From Streptomyces pseudovenezuelae (GTDB taxonomy: Bacteria > Actinomycetota > Actinomycetes > Streptomycetales > Streptomycetaceae), in the NCBI RefSeq assembly GCF_001513955.1, contig NZ_KQ948145.1:62001-126000 (forward strand): DNA of 64,000 nt, written 5' to 3'. Within the stretch, counting starts at the first letter, position 1. Each line of letters opens with the position of its first letter. The position numbers and the translations under genes are program-made. A model generated the notes under the pieces. The model ran no database searches. It had not been told where the DNA came from and saw only the letters and a list, made by a program, of their open reading frames with translations. Shown here piece after piece: positions 55,997 through 64,000 of the stretch.

Positions 55997-57228
55997 GACT
56001 CGCCCTGCCCCGCTGGTCCGGCACGCTGGCCGTGAAGGCCGCCGTGTTCATCACCGTGATGTGCTGCGCGCTGGCCGCGCTGCTCGGTGTCCTCGTGCAT
56101 GTCTCGGTGACGAACCAGACCGTGGGCGAGGCCCGTGACCTGGCGCTGAGCCGGCTGCGGGAGGCGACCGCGGCGTACGAGGCCGGGGACACCCTGGAGT
56201 GGGACGCGGGCGTGGATCCGCCGGACCTGCCGGAGTCGCTGCGGGCCCTCGCGGTGGCCGGGGACCGCGGCACGATGGTCGGTGCGCACCGCGGTCGCCC
56301 CGCCATGTGGGCGGCGGGGCCGGTGGACGGCAACCGGGCGCTGGCCGTGGAGGTCGACTACTCGCAGGGCGCGCGGACGATCGCGGGCCTGGACCGGGCG
56401 ATCCTGTGGTCCTCGGCGCTGGCGATCACGGCGACGCTGCTGGTGGGGGCGTTCGCGGTCACCCGGGTGACGAAACGGCTGCACACGACCGCGCGGGTGG
56501 CCCGGCGGATCACCGCGGGCGACCTCGACGCGCGGGTCGACGATCCCCGTACGAAGGACGCGTCGCGGCCGCAGGACGAGGTGGCCGCGGTGGCCGCCGC
56601 GCTGGACTCCATGGCGGGGTCCCTGCAGGGGAAGCTGCTGAGCGAGCAGCGGTTCACCGCGGATGTGGCGCACGAGTTGCGGACGCCGTTGACGGGGCTG
56701 CACGCGGCGGCCGAGCTGTTGCCGCCGGGCCGGCCGACCGAGCTGGTGCGGGACCGGGTGGCCGCCTTGCGGACGCTGACGGAGGACCTGCTGGAGATCT
56801 CGCGGCTGGACACGGGCCGGGAGACGGTGGAGCTGGACACGGAGCGCCTGGCCGCGGTGGCCGAGCGGGTGGTGCGGGCCTCCGGGACCGACACCGAGGT
56901 CGTCGTCGTACGGGATCTCGCCGTGGAGACGGACCGGCGGCGGCTGGAGCGGGTGCTGGGGAATCTGGTGGCCAACGCGCACCGGCACGGCCGGGGGCCG
57001 GTGTCGGTGACGGTCGACGGGGCGGAGGTGCGCGTTCGGGACCACGGGGACGGCTTTCCGGAGTACCTCGTCTCGCACGGGCCGCAGCGCTTCCGTACGG
57101 AGGGCGGGGCCCGGGGGCACGGGCTGGGGCTGACCATCGCGGTGGGGCAGGCGGAGGTGCTGGGAGCGCGGCTCTCGTTCTCCAACGCGGACGACGGCGG
57201 GGCGGTCGCGACTCTGACGTTGCGGTAG
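55993..57228 (+). CDS. orphan sensor histidine kinase
   Basis: The 411-residue kinase has two membrane helices (about residues 15-37 and 130-155) flanking an extracellular sensor of about 90 residues. A HAMP linker follows, then HisKA with phospho-acceptor His in DVAHELRTPLTG near residue 228. The HATPase domain has NLVANAHRHG (N box) and GHGLGLTIA. It is OmpR-class (EnvZ-like). The start is coupled to the lipoprotein gene. No response regulator is next to it, so its partner is elsewhere. The lipoprotein probably tunes its sensing. Confidence 0.92.
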   Translation: MRLALPRWSGTLAVKAAVFITVMCCALAALLGVLVHVSVTNQTVGEARDLALSRLREATAAYEAGDTLEWDAGVDPPDLPESLRALAVAGDRGTMVGAHRGRPAMWAAGPVDGNRALAVEVDYSQGARTIAGLDRAILWSSALAITATLLVGAFAVTRVTKRLHTTARVARRITAGDLDARVDDPRTKDASRPQDEVAAVAAALDSMAGSLQGKLLSEQRFTADVAHELRTPLTGLHAAAELLPPGRPTELVRDRVAALRTLTEDLLEISRLDTGRETVELDTERLAAVAERVVRASGTDTEVVVVRDLAVETDRRRLERVLGNLVANAHRHGRGPVSVTVDGAEVRVRDHGDGFPEYLVSHGPQRFRTEGGARGHGLGLTIAVGQAEVLGARLSFSNADDGGAVATLTLR

Positions 57229-57325
57229 GTCCTTCTCCTATGGCCCATCTGAAAGGGCGACCGGTCCGCCCGCCTCCTAACGTGGCGAACAGTCAGGTTC
57301 GCACCCCCCTCACGGAGGTCCCCCC

Positions 57326-57730
57326 ATGTCCCTGCGCTCCCGTCTCCCCATAGCCGTCGCCGCCTGCGCCCTCGCCGTCACCGCCCTCGCCACGCCGGCC
57401 GTCGCCGGCGACGAGTGGGGCAGTGACTCCCCGAGCGCCTCGGGAAACCACCAGAACCAGGGTCAGGGTCAGAGTCAGGGTCAGGGTCAGCACCCACGCC
57501 TGTACCGGGGTGTGGTGACGGCCAGTTCGCTGGCGCTGCGCAGCGCGCCGAACCGGGGCGGGCAGATCATCCGATGGGCCGAACGGGGCGAGGTCGTCTC
57601 CATCTTCTGCAGGACCAACGGCCAGAACATCCAGGGAAACCGCCAGTGGTACCTCCTCACGGACGGCACCTGGGCCTGGGGTTCGGCCCGGTACATCCGG
57701 ACCACCGGGACCACGCCACGCTGGTGCTGA
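57326..57730 (+). CDS. small secreted SH3-like protein
   Basis: The 134-residue exported protein has a signal peptide (about 1-27, ATPAVAG). A Gln/Gly linker (QNQGQGQSQGQGQ), encoded by a hexanucleotide repeat, follows. Then comes an SH3b-like domain of about 70 residues (VVTASSLALRSAPNRGGQII). Three cysteines occur in the domain, one at the very C-terminus. SH3b domains often bind cell wall. The start has GGAGGTCCCCCC upstream. It stands alone between the kinase and the FtsW-like gene. Confidence 0.82.
   Translation: MSLRSRLPIAVAACALAVTALATPAVAGDEWGSDSPSASGNHQNQGQGQSQGQGQHPRLYRGVVTASSLALRSAPNRGGQIIRWAERGEVVSIFCRTNGQNIQGNRQWYLLTDGTWAWGSARYIRTTGTTPRWC
57458..57490. repeat. hexanucleotide repeat in the SH3-like protein gene
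   Basis: CAGGGT-type units repeat five times (57458-57487, one with a base change) plus a partial copy, encoding a GQ-rich linker between signal peptide and SH3-like domain. Length variation would keep the frame. Confidence 0.9.
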
Positions 57731-57782
57731 CATCCCGCGCGGGCTAGGCAGACATCACGTCCGATTTGGGTAAGTTCCGGAC

Positions 57783-59144
57783 ATGACCAAGGCCGGAACC
57801 ACCGTGGCCCCCGCGGACACCTCCGCTCGCGCGGTACGCCTGCCCCATCGCCGTGGCATCGAACTGGCTCTCATCGTCCTCGCCGTCCTGCTGTCGGTGT
57901 ACGGCTACTGCGCTGTCGGCCTCGCCAGAAACGGCACCGTCCCGCCCGGCGCCGCCGGTTACGGCGCCGGGCTCGGTGTGCTCGCGCTCCTCGCCCATCT
58001 GGCGGTGCGGCTGCGGGCGCGGGCGGCCGATCCGCTCCTGCTGCCCATCGGCGTGCTGCTCAACGGCCTGGGCCTGGTGCTGATCTACCGGCTCGACCTG
58101 GAGACACCCGGCGACCGCGCGGCCCCCACCCAGCTCGTGTGGTCGACGGTCGGGGTGGCCCTGTTCATCGTGGTCGTCCTGATGCTGCGCGACCACCGCG
58201 TGCTCCAGCGGTACGCCTACGTCTGTGTCGCCGCCGCGCTCGCCCTGCTGACCCTCCCGATCCTCTTCCCCGCCGTGAACGGCGCCCGGATCTGGATCAG
58301 GATCGCCGGGTTCTCCATCCAGCCGGGCGAGTTCGCCAAGGTGCTGCTGGCGGTGTTCTTCGCCGCGTACCTCGCTACCAACCGGAACGCGCTGGCGTAC
58401 ACGGGCCGACGCTTCTGGGGCCTGCAACTGCCCACCGGGCGGGTCCTCGGTCCCCTCCTCGCCATCTGGCTGATCAGCGTCGGGGTCCTGGTCCTGGAGC
58501 GGGACCTCGGCACCTCGCTGCTGTTCTTCGGGCTGTTCGTGGTCCTGCTCTACGTCGCCACCGGGCTCACCGGCTGGATCGCGCTGGGCCTGCTGCTGGC
58601 CGCCGTCGGCGCCTTCGCCGTGGGCTGGCTGGAACCGCACGTGCACACCAGGGTGGAGGACTGGCTCCATCCGTTCGCGTCGATCGAGGCGGGCCAGGGG
58701 CCGAACCAGCTCGCGCAGTCCTTGTTCGCCTTCGCGGCGGGCGGGGTCCTCGGCACCGGACTGGGACTCGGCCACTCCGTCCTGATCGGCTTCGCCGCGA
58801 AGTCCGACTTCATCCTGGCGACGGCCGGAGAGGAACTGGGCCTGGCCGGCCTGTCCGCGATCTTCCTGCTGTACGCCCTGCTCGTGGAGCGCGGCTACCG
58901 GGCGGGCCTCGCCCTGCGCGACCCCTTCGGACGGCTCCTGGCGATCGGCCTCGCCTCGATCGTCGCGCTCCAGGTGTTCGTGATCGCGGGCGGGGTCGGC
59001 GGCCTGATCCCGCTCACCGGCATGGCGATGCCGTTCCTCGCGCAGGGCGGCTCGTCGGTCGTCACCAACTGGGCGATCGTCGCCCTGCTGATCAGGGTGA
59101 GCGACTCGGCCCGCGGCCCGTACGACGACAAGGAGACCCCGTGA
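57783..59144 (+). CDS. FtsW/RodA/SpoVE-family peptidoglycan glycosyltransferase (SEDS)
   Basis: The 453-residue membrane protein has about ten to eleven helices and SEDS motifs. These include FPAVNGARIWIRIAGFSIQP near residue 162, GEFAKVLLAVFFAAYLA, and the C-terminal GGVGGLIPLTGMAMPFLAQG with GGSSVVTNW. SEDS proteins polymerise glycan strands together with a class B PBP, and such a PBP gene overlaps the stop here (GTGA). Being outside the dcw cluster, it is a second, non-essential-type SEDS/PBP pair, perhaps for sporulation or lateral wall. Confidence 0.95.
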   Translation: MTKAGTTVAPADTSARAVRLPHRRGIELALIVLAVLLSVYGYCAVGLARNGTVPPGAAGYGAGLGVLALLAHLAVRLRARAADPLLLPIGVLLNGLGLVLIYRLDLETPGDRAAPTQLVWSTVGVALFIVVVLMLRDHRVLQRYAYVCVAAALALLTLPILFPAVNGARIWIRIAGFSIQPGEFAKVLLAVFFAAYLATNRNALAYTGRRFWGLQLPTGRVLGPLLAIWLISVGVLVLERDLGTSLLFFGLFVVLLYVATGLTGWIALGLLLAAVGAFAVGWLEPHVHTRVEDWLHPFASIEAGQGPNQLAQSLFAFAAGGVLGTGLGLGHSVLIGFAAKSDFILATAGEELGLAGLSAIFLLYALLVERGYRAGLALRDPFGRLLAIGLASIVALQVFVIAGGVGGLIPLTGMAMPFLAQGGSSVVTNWAIVALLIRVSDSARGPYDDKETP

Positions 59145-60625
59145 CGACACGAGGCCCCGGCATGACCCGCTACATCCGGCACGCCGCCTGCTTCTGCGCC
59201 CTGCTGCTCATGGCACTCCTCGTCAACGCCACCCGCGTCCAGGTCTTCCAGGCCCACACCCACGACACGAACCCGGCCAACCGCCGCGAGAACATCGCCC
59301 GTTACGGCCGCGAGCGCGGCGACATCCTGGTCGGCGGGCGGCCGGTCACCGGGTCCCGGGACACCGGGGAGCAGCTGCGCTACGAACGGACGTACCGGGA
59401 CGGCCCGTTGTACGCGCCGGTGACCGGCTTCGCCTCGCAGGAGTACGGCACGACCCTGCTGGAGCACACCGAGGACCCGGTGCTGTCCGGCTCGGACCCG
59501 ATGCTGACGCCGTTCCCGCTGTGGAACGACTTCACCAGGAGACGCAACCCGGGCGGAGACGTCGTCACCACGCTCGACGAGGCCGCGCAGCGGGCGGCCT
59601 ACCGTGGGCTCGCCGGGCGCAAGGGCGCGGTGGCGGCCCTGGAACCGGCGACCGGACGCGTTCTCGCGCTGGTGTCCTCGCCGTCGTACGACCCGGGGGT
59701 GCTGTCGGGCAACAGCTCCGGCGTGGGCCGCTCCTGGACGTGGCTCAACGCCAACCCGGACAAGCCGATGCTCAACCGGGCGGCGCGGCAGACCTATCCG
59801 CCGGGCTCGACGTTCAAGGTGGTCACCGCGGCGGCCGCGCTGGACTCGGGGGTGATCAGGGACCTGGACGCGCCGACCGACTCGCCGGCGCCGTACACCC
59901 TGCCCGGCACCACCACCTCGCTCAGCAACGAGTCCGACGGCTGTGAGGACCTGTCCCTGCGGGAGGCGTTCCGGTGGTCGTGCAACACGGTGTTCGCGAA
60001 GCTCGGGGTGGACGTGGGGGTGCGGGACATGACGGCCACCGCGCGCGCCTTCGGCTTCAACGACGACGCGCTGCGGATCCCCTTCTCTGTGGCCCGCAGC
60101 ACCTTCGACCCGAGCGTCGACAGGGCGCAGCTGGCCCTGTCGTCGATCGGCCAGTACAACACCCGCGCGACCCCGCTCCAGATGGCCATGGTCTCGGCGG
60201 CCGTCGCCGACGGCGGGAAGATCCGCACGCCGTATCTGGTGGAGCGGACCACCACGGCCGGGGGAAGCATCGTGGACACGGCGGGCCCGCGTCCGGAACG
60301 GCAGGCGATGTCCCCGGCCACGGCCGCCGCCCTGAAGGAGCTCATGACCCAGGTGGTGACCGAGGGCACCGGCACCAACGCGGCCATCCCGGGCGCGATC
60401 GTCGGCGGCAAGACCGGCACCGCGCAGCACGGCATCGGCAACGCCGGAATGCCGTACGCCTGGTTCGTGGCGTGGGCGCAGGGTGAGCGGGACGTGCAGC
60501 CCGAGGTCGCGGTGGCCGTGGTGGTGGAGGACGCGTCGGCGGTCCGGGGGGACATCACCGGGGGCGGGGTGGCGGCGCCGATCGCGCGGGCGGTGATGAA
60601 GGCGGTGCTCAACTCCAAGGAGTGA
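59141..60625 (+). CDS. class B penicillin-binding protein (PbpA type)
   Basis: The 494-residue protein has one N-terminal membrane helix (HAACFCALLLMALLVNATRV), a dimerisation region, and a transpeptidase domain. Active-site Ser223 is in GSTFKVV, the SxN motif is SCN near residue 283, and KTGT lies near 424. It cross-links peptidoglycan and resembles mycobacterial PbpA. The GTG start at 59141 has AGGAG five bases upstream and overlaps the SEDS stop by four bases, so the two are translationally coupled partners. Confidence 0.95.
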   Translation: MTTRGPGMTRYIRHAACFCALLLMALLVNATRVQVFQAHTHDTNPANRRENIARYGRERGDILVGGRPVTGSRDTGEQLRYERTYRDGPLYAPVTGFASQEYGTTLLEHTEDPVLSGSDPMLTPFPLWNDFTRRRNPGGDVVTTLDEAAQRAAYRGLAGRKGAVAALEPATGRVLALVSSPSYDPGVLSGNSSGVGRSWTWLNANPDKPMLNRAARQTYPPGSTFKVVTAAAALDSGVIRDLDAPTDSPAPYTLPGTTTSLSNESDGCEDLSLREAFRWSCNTVFAKLGVDVGVRDMTATARAFGFNDDALRIPFSVARSTFDPSVDRAQLALSSIGQYNTRATPLQMAMVSAAVADGGKIRTPYLVERTTTAGGSIVDTAGPRPERQAMSPATAAALKELMTQVVTEGTGTNAAIPGAIVGGKTGTAQHGIGNAGMPYAWFVAWAQGERDVQPEVAVAVVVEDASAVRGDITGGGVAAPIARAVMKAVLNSKE

Positions 60626-60670
60626 GACAGGGGTTGAGGCCCGCCGGGCGACCGACCTACCGTTCGGTCC

Positions 60671-61180
60671 ATGAGTGAAGCAGCCGCGTACCAACTCGCC
60701 CAGGTGAACATCGGCCGTCTCAGAGCCCCGCTGGACTCCGCGCAGCTGAAGGACTTCGTCGACAACCTCGATCCCGTGAACGCCGACGCGGACGCCGCCG
60801 ACGGTTTCGTCTGGCGGCTGGAGGGCGACTCCGGCGACGCGACCGACATCGCCGTCTTCGGCGACGAGTGGCTGATCATCAACATGTCGGTGTGGCGGGA
60901 CGCCGACGCGCTCACGGCGTACATGTACCAGGGCCGGCACCGCGCGATGCTGGCCCGCCGCAGGGAGTTCTTCGAGCGGGTCCAGGAGGCGATGGTGGCC
61001 CTGTGGTGGGTCCCGGCCGGCCACCGCCCCACGGTCGCCGAGGCGGAGTCCCGGTTGCTGCACCTGCGCGCCAACGGCCCGACACCGTACGCCTTCACGC
61101 TCCGCACGCCCTACCCGGCGCAGGGCGCGGAGCCGGTCACCGCTCTGGAGATCCCGGACGATCTGGGCTGCCCGGCCTAG
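60671..61180 (+). CDS. DUF3291 protein
   Basis: The 169-residue protein begins YQLAQVNIGRLRAPLDSAQL. It continues with FVDNLDPVNADADAADGFVW and WLIINMSVWRDADALTAYMY, the DUF3291 pattern. It is an alpha-beta dimeric-barrel-like domain without known activity. It is soluble, with no signal peptide. It follows the PBP gene by 45 bases, so may be co-transcribed, but nothing suggests a wall function. Confidence 0.88.
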   Translation: MSEAAAYQLAQVNIGRLRAPLDSAQLKDFVDNLDPVNADADAADGFVWRLEGDSGDATDIAVFGDEWLIINMSVWRDADALTAYMYQGRHRAMLARRREFFERVQEAMVALWWVPAGHRPTVAEAESRLLHLRANGPTPYAFTLRTPYPAQGAEPVTALEIPDDLGCPA

Positions 61181-61241
61181 ACCGTGCGCTTACGCTTCCC
61201 CCGGTATCGGTTCTTCGGGTGGTTCTTCGGGGTGGGGACGC

Positions 61242-62462
61242 GTGTACGAGGACAGGGCACCGGAGTCGGTGTGGCTTCCCAGGCGGCGGTGGCGGAAGCT
61301 GAAGCCGGTGTGGGAGGCCCGGCACACCGGGCGGGCCGACACTGAGGCGCTGGGGAGCCTGCTCCATGAGGGGCTCGTCGTCAGGGCCGCCTTCGACCGG
61401 CTGCGGGCCTTCGAGTCCGGGACCGGCCGGGAGCGCTGGGCCTGGGAAGTGCCCGGCCGTGACGTTCTGGCGGCCATGACCGACGAGGTGGTCGACGGCG
61501 TCGGCCTGCTGGCCCACTGGCCGGACGTCCACGGCGGGCAGCGGCAGGCCCACGTCACGGCCCTCGACATGACGTCCGGCGAGACGCGGTGGTCGGTCCC
61601 GCGCAGCCTCGACGAGCTGTGGCACCCCGGCTCCGGGCTCCGGCCCGGCACCGTCGCCCTGTCCGGGGGGCTGGCGATGGTCGCCACGGGAACGGCGGTC
61701 GTCGCCCTGGACCTGCGTACCGGCCGCCAGGTCTGGGTGACACAGCACAGCCGTGACCACGACGTATGGATCGGGGCCGCGGGCGAGCGGCTCGTCGTGG
61801 TCACGCGGCACGAGGGGACCGCCGCCGTCAGGGCGGTCTCGGTCGCCGACGGCCGGGTGCTCTGGAAGAGGTCGCCGGCCGTCGACGGTCCCGTCGCGGC
61901 GGTGCGTCTGGTCTGCGCCGACCCGCTGCTGGTCGCCGTGGAGGGCGAGGGCCGGCGCGGCGCCGACTGCCTGTTGAGGCTGGACGCGGAGGGGAACACC
62001 GTCCCCGAGTTCGCGTCGGCCGACGACGGCGCGAGGTTCGTGCCGCACGCGCCCTGGCGACTCGACCACGGGCAGCCCTGGACGATCCGCGCCGGGGACA
62101 CCCTGGTGGCCTTCGTCGACTCGCCCACTTACCAGCATCTGAGCCGTCTCGCCGGTTTCTCGCTGCCGACCGGACGGCACCTGTGGACACGGGAGAACAC
62201 CTGGGACATCGACGCGCTGGCCTTCCACCGGGGCCATGTCGTCACCCTGCGGCACCACAAGGACGAGACCGAGGATCGCGTCGAGTGGGGGTGCGAGGTG
62301 CGGGTCCTCGACCCGGTGGACGGCCGTGAAGTGGCCCGGCGCCGGCTGCGGGTGACGCAGGACGAGCCGTACGCGATGCATCTGCACGGCGACCGTCTGC
62401 TCTGGGTCAGCAGACGGAGCGCGCCGTTCGCCCCGCCGGTCAAGGCCTACGACTGGCGCTGA
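61242..62462 (+). CDS. cytoplasmic PQQ-like beta-propeller protein
   Basis: This 406-residue protein has repeated blades of the outer-membrane/BamB/PQQ-enzyme type. Examples are AFESGTGRERWAWEVP, ALDMTSGETRWSVP, ALDLRTGRQVWVTQH, SVADGRVLWKRSP and LPTGRHLWTRE. There is no signal peptide or membrane helix. The basic N-terminus (WLPRRRWRKLKPVWEARH) suggests a cytoplasmic scaffold rather than an exported dehydrogenase. No catalytic PQQ ligands are evident. It starts at GTG 61242. The function is unknown. Confidence 0.78.
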   Translation: MYEDRAPESVWLPRRRWRKLKPVWEARHTGRADTEALGSLLHEGLVVRAAFDRLRAFESGTGRERWAWEVPGRDVLAAMTDEVVDGVGLLAHWPDVHGGQRQAHVTALDMTSGETRWSVPRSLDELWHPGSGLRPGTVALSGGLAMVATGTAVVALDLRTGRQVWVTQHSRDHDVWIGAAGERLVVVTRHEGTAAVRAVSVADGRVLWKRSPAVDGPVAAVRLVCADPLLVAVEGEGRRGADCLLRLDAEGNTVPEFASADDGARFVPHAPWRLDHGQPWTIRAGDTLVAFVDSPTYQHLSRLAGFSLPTGRHLWTRENTWDIDALAFHRGHVVTLRHHKDETEDRVEWGCEVRVLDPVDGREVARRRLRVTQDEPYAMHLHGDRLLWVSRRSAPFAPPVKAYDWR

Positions 62463-62475
62463 CCGGCGGCCCGCC

Positions 62476-63582
62476 TCACTCGCGTGCCCCCCGCTCGATC
62501 GTCTCCCGCACCTCCGCCACCCGCTCCCGCTCCTCGGCCGCGAAGCGTTCCGCGTCCAGTTTCTCGGCGATCTCCTCGTCCTGGGCCATGAGGAGGTCGA
62601 GGCTGGAGTCGCCCATCTCGAAGACGCCCATGTCGACGTAGGCCTGCTGGAGGCGTTTGCCCCACAGGCCGATGTCCTTGACGCAGGGGACGATCCGGGA
62701 GAACAGCAACCGGCGGAAGAGAGCCAGGAACTCGGACCGCTCGGCGTACTCCTCGGCCTCCGTCTTCGGGATGCCGAAGTTCTCCAGGACCTCGACCCCG
62801 CGCAGGCGGTCGCGCATGAGGTGGCAGCCCTCGATGACGAACTCCTCGCGCTCGCGCAGTTCGGCGTCGGAGAGTTGCCGGTAGTAGTCCCGCAGGGCCA
62901 TCCGCCCGAAGGCCACGTGGCGGGCCTCGTCCTGCATGACGTAGGCGAGGATCTGCTTCGGCAGCGGTTTGTCGGTGGTGTCGCGGATCATGCCGAAGGC
63001 GGCCAGCGCGAGGCCCTCGATGAGGACCTGCATGCCGAGGTAGGGCATGTCCCAGCGGGCGTCGCTCAGCGTGTCGCCCAGCAGGGACCGCAGGTTGTCG
63101 TTGATCGGGTACAGCATCCCGATCTTCTCGTGCAGGAAGCGGCCGTAGATCTCCGCGTGCCGCGCCTCGTCCATCACCTGGGTCGCCGAGTAGAGCTTGG
63201 CGTCGAGGTCGGGCACCGACTCCACGATCCGCGCGGCGCACACCATCGCGCCCTGCTCGCCGTGCAGGAACTGGCTGAACTGCCAGGAGGCGAGGTGCCG
63301 GCGGAGTTCACCCTTGTCCTTGTCGGTGAACTTGGCCCAGTACTTGGTGCCGTGGACGGAGATGGACTCGTCGGGGGTGCCCAGGGGGTCGTGGGGATCG
63401 ACTTCGAGGTCCCAGTCGATGCGCTTCTGGCCGTCCCACTGCTTGTCCTTGCCCTTCTGGTACAGGGCGAGGAGGCGGTCGCGACCGTCGTCGTACTCCC
63501 AGCTGAAACGGGCCTTGCCCGTCGCCGGTACCTGCCAGTGGGGGTCTCCGGGATCCGTGGTGTACAGGTCGAGAGTCGGCAT
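62476..63582 (-). CDS. ferritin-like diiron protein (R2-like)
   Basis: The 368-residue protein is a helical-bundle diiron protein. Two E..H iron-binding pairs are visible: MDEARHAEIYGRFL near residue 145 and MQDEARHVAFGRMAL near 225. HGEQGAMVCAARIVE and IEGLALAAFGMI supply the other carboxylates. It resembles ribonucleotide-reductase R2-like ferritin-family oxidases; the substrate is unknown. The C-terminal 60 residues are a charged helix. It is divergent from the AurF-like gene 90 bases away, another diiron protein, so the two may work together. Confidence 0.85.
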   Translation of the reverse strand: MPTLDLYTTDPGDPHWQVPATGKARFSWEYDDGRDRLLALYQKGKDKQWDGQKRIDWDLEVDPHDPLGTPDESISVHGTKYWAKFTDKDKGELRRHLASWQFSQFLHGEQGAMVCAARIVESVPDLDAKLYSATQVMDEARHAEIYGRFLHEKIGMLYPINDNLRSLLGDTLSDARWDMPYLGMQVLIEGLALAAFGMIRDTTDKPLPKQILAYVMQDEARHVAFGRMALRDYYRQLSDAELREREEFVIEGCHLMRDRLRGVEVLENFGIPKTEAEEYAERSEFLALFRRLLFSRIVPCVKDIGLWGKRLQQAYVDMGVFEMGDSSLDLLMAQDEEIAEKLDAERFAAEERERVAEVRETIERGARE

Positions 63583-63672
63583 GTTCCGCAGGCTGCCCCT
63601 TTGTAGACGCCGGGTCAACAAGTCATGCGCAAGGGATTGACGGTCTTGCTGACAGGCAGTCTCATAAGAGCC

Positions 63673-64000
63673 ATGACGAGTCTGACAGATGTCGACGCGC
63701 TCGAAGGGCTGCGTGACGCCCTCGGCGTGCTCAAGGACCGGGAGCAGGTCGCCGAGCGGCTGCTCGACTCCTCCGCGAAGCACTCCTTCGATCCGGACAA
63801 GGAACTGGACTGGGACGCGCCCTTCGAGGAGGGCCTGTGGTTCTGGCCGCCGGAGCTGGTGTCGCTGTACGACACCCCGATGTGGCGGCGGATGAGCGAG
63901 GAGCAGCGGATCCTGCTCTCCCGGCACGAGGCCGCGGCGCTGGCCTCGCTGGGCATCTGGTTCGAGATCATCCTCATGCAGCTGCTGTGCCGTCACATCT
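63673..64000 (+). CDS. AurF-family diiron oxygenase, N-terminal part (cut by window end)
   Basis: The first 109 codons are present and the frame runs off the window. The sequence FDPDKELDWDAPFEEGLWFW, with VSLYDTPMWRRMSEEQR and LLSRHEAAALASLGIWFE, fits the AurF p-aminobenzoate N-oxygenase-like family. These diiron enzymes oxidise amines or modify fatty-acid chains. The ATG at 63673 is preceded by AAGAG. It is divergent from the ferritin-like protein gene. The iron-binding C-terminal motifs cannot be checked here. Confidence 0.75.
   Translation, partial: MTSLTDVDALEGLRDALGVLKDREQVAERLLDSSAKHSFDPDKELDWDAPFEEGLWFWPPELVSLYDTPMWRRMSEEQRILLSRHEAAALASLGIWFEIILMQLLCRHI

Overview
The window is high-GC chromosomal DNA from a Streptomyces or very close relative. 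Coding sequence is extremely GC3-rich, GTG and TTG starts are common, and the gene order fits an actinomycete core: an atp operon beside prfA/prmC/rpmE/rho and a lysA-hom-thrC-thrB cluster. From memory, the order from the SCO5389-family gene to the tRNA-Arg closely follows the S. coelicolor core chromosome; this was not checked by a search.

Layout. Positions 1-6400 hold the end of an ABC permease, a small Zn-finger-like protein, an LLM-class oxidoreductase, an SCO5389-family protein, the mismatch endonuclease NucS, a membrane-anchored STAND-like ATPase and a STAS protein. Positions 6500-12850 hold a 3-hydroxyacyl-CoA dehydrogenase, a TetR regulator divergent from a drug-type ABC exporter, a PduO-type adenosyltransferase, a membrane protein and the ChiS/ChiR two-component pair. 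The secreted chitinase ChiC follows, behind two 12-bp direct repeats. Positions 15100-28860 are a minus-strand block: DUF2550 protein, the F1Fo ATP synthase operon (transcribed atpI-B-E-F-H-A-G-D-C), wecA-type transferase, glyA, an LMW-phosphatase homologue lacking its nucleophile, a YrdC/Sua5 protein and prmC. The minus-strand run continues with prfA, rpmE, an LCP-family protein, a secreted trypsin/FG-GAP protease, rho, thrB, thrC, hom, lysA, nrtL and an orphan response regulator.

At 43403 a tRNA-Arg(CCG) marks the start of a small accessory island ending near 46956. It has lower-GC codon use, a TTA codon, a frameshifted tyrosine-integrase remnant, two degenerate copies of the tRNA 3' end, and three similar genes for small proteins with one N-terminal membrane segment followed by a charged helical region. 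This is the most novel part of the window. A secreted serine protease lies just beyond it.

Positions 48150-64000 return to core-like DNA: an acyltransferase, a Pro-rich membrane protein, an ECF sigma factor with a probable membrane partner, a cyclophilin, an NHEJ pair (Ku and LigD-type polymerase), a NERD-domain protein, a DSP-type phosphatase, a lipoprotein/histidine-kinase pair, an SH3-like secreted protein, a FtsW/RodA plus PBP pair for wall synthesis, a DUF3291 protein, a cytoplasmic beta-propeller protein, and a divergent pair of diiron proteins (ferritin-like and AurF-like, the latter cut by the window end).

Most intergenic gaps are short. Strong hairpin terminators were found after nucS, chiC, atpC, the wecA-type gene, the trypsin gene, rho and the tRNA. 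All functional calls rest on motif recognition in the translated sequence without database searches.
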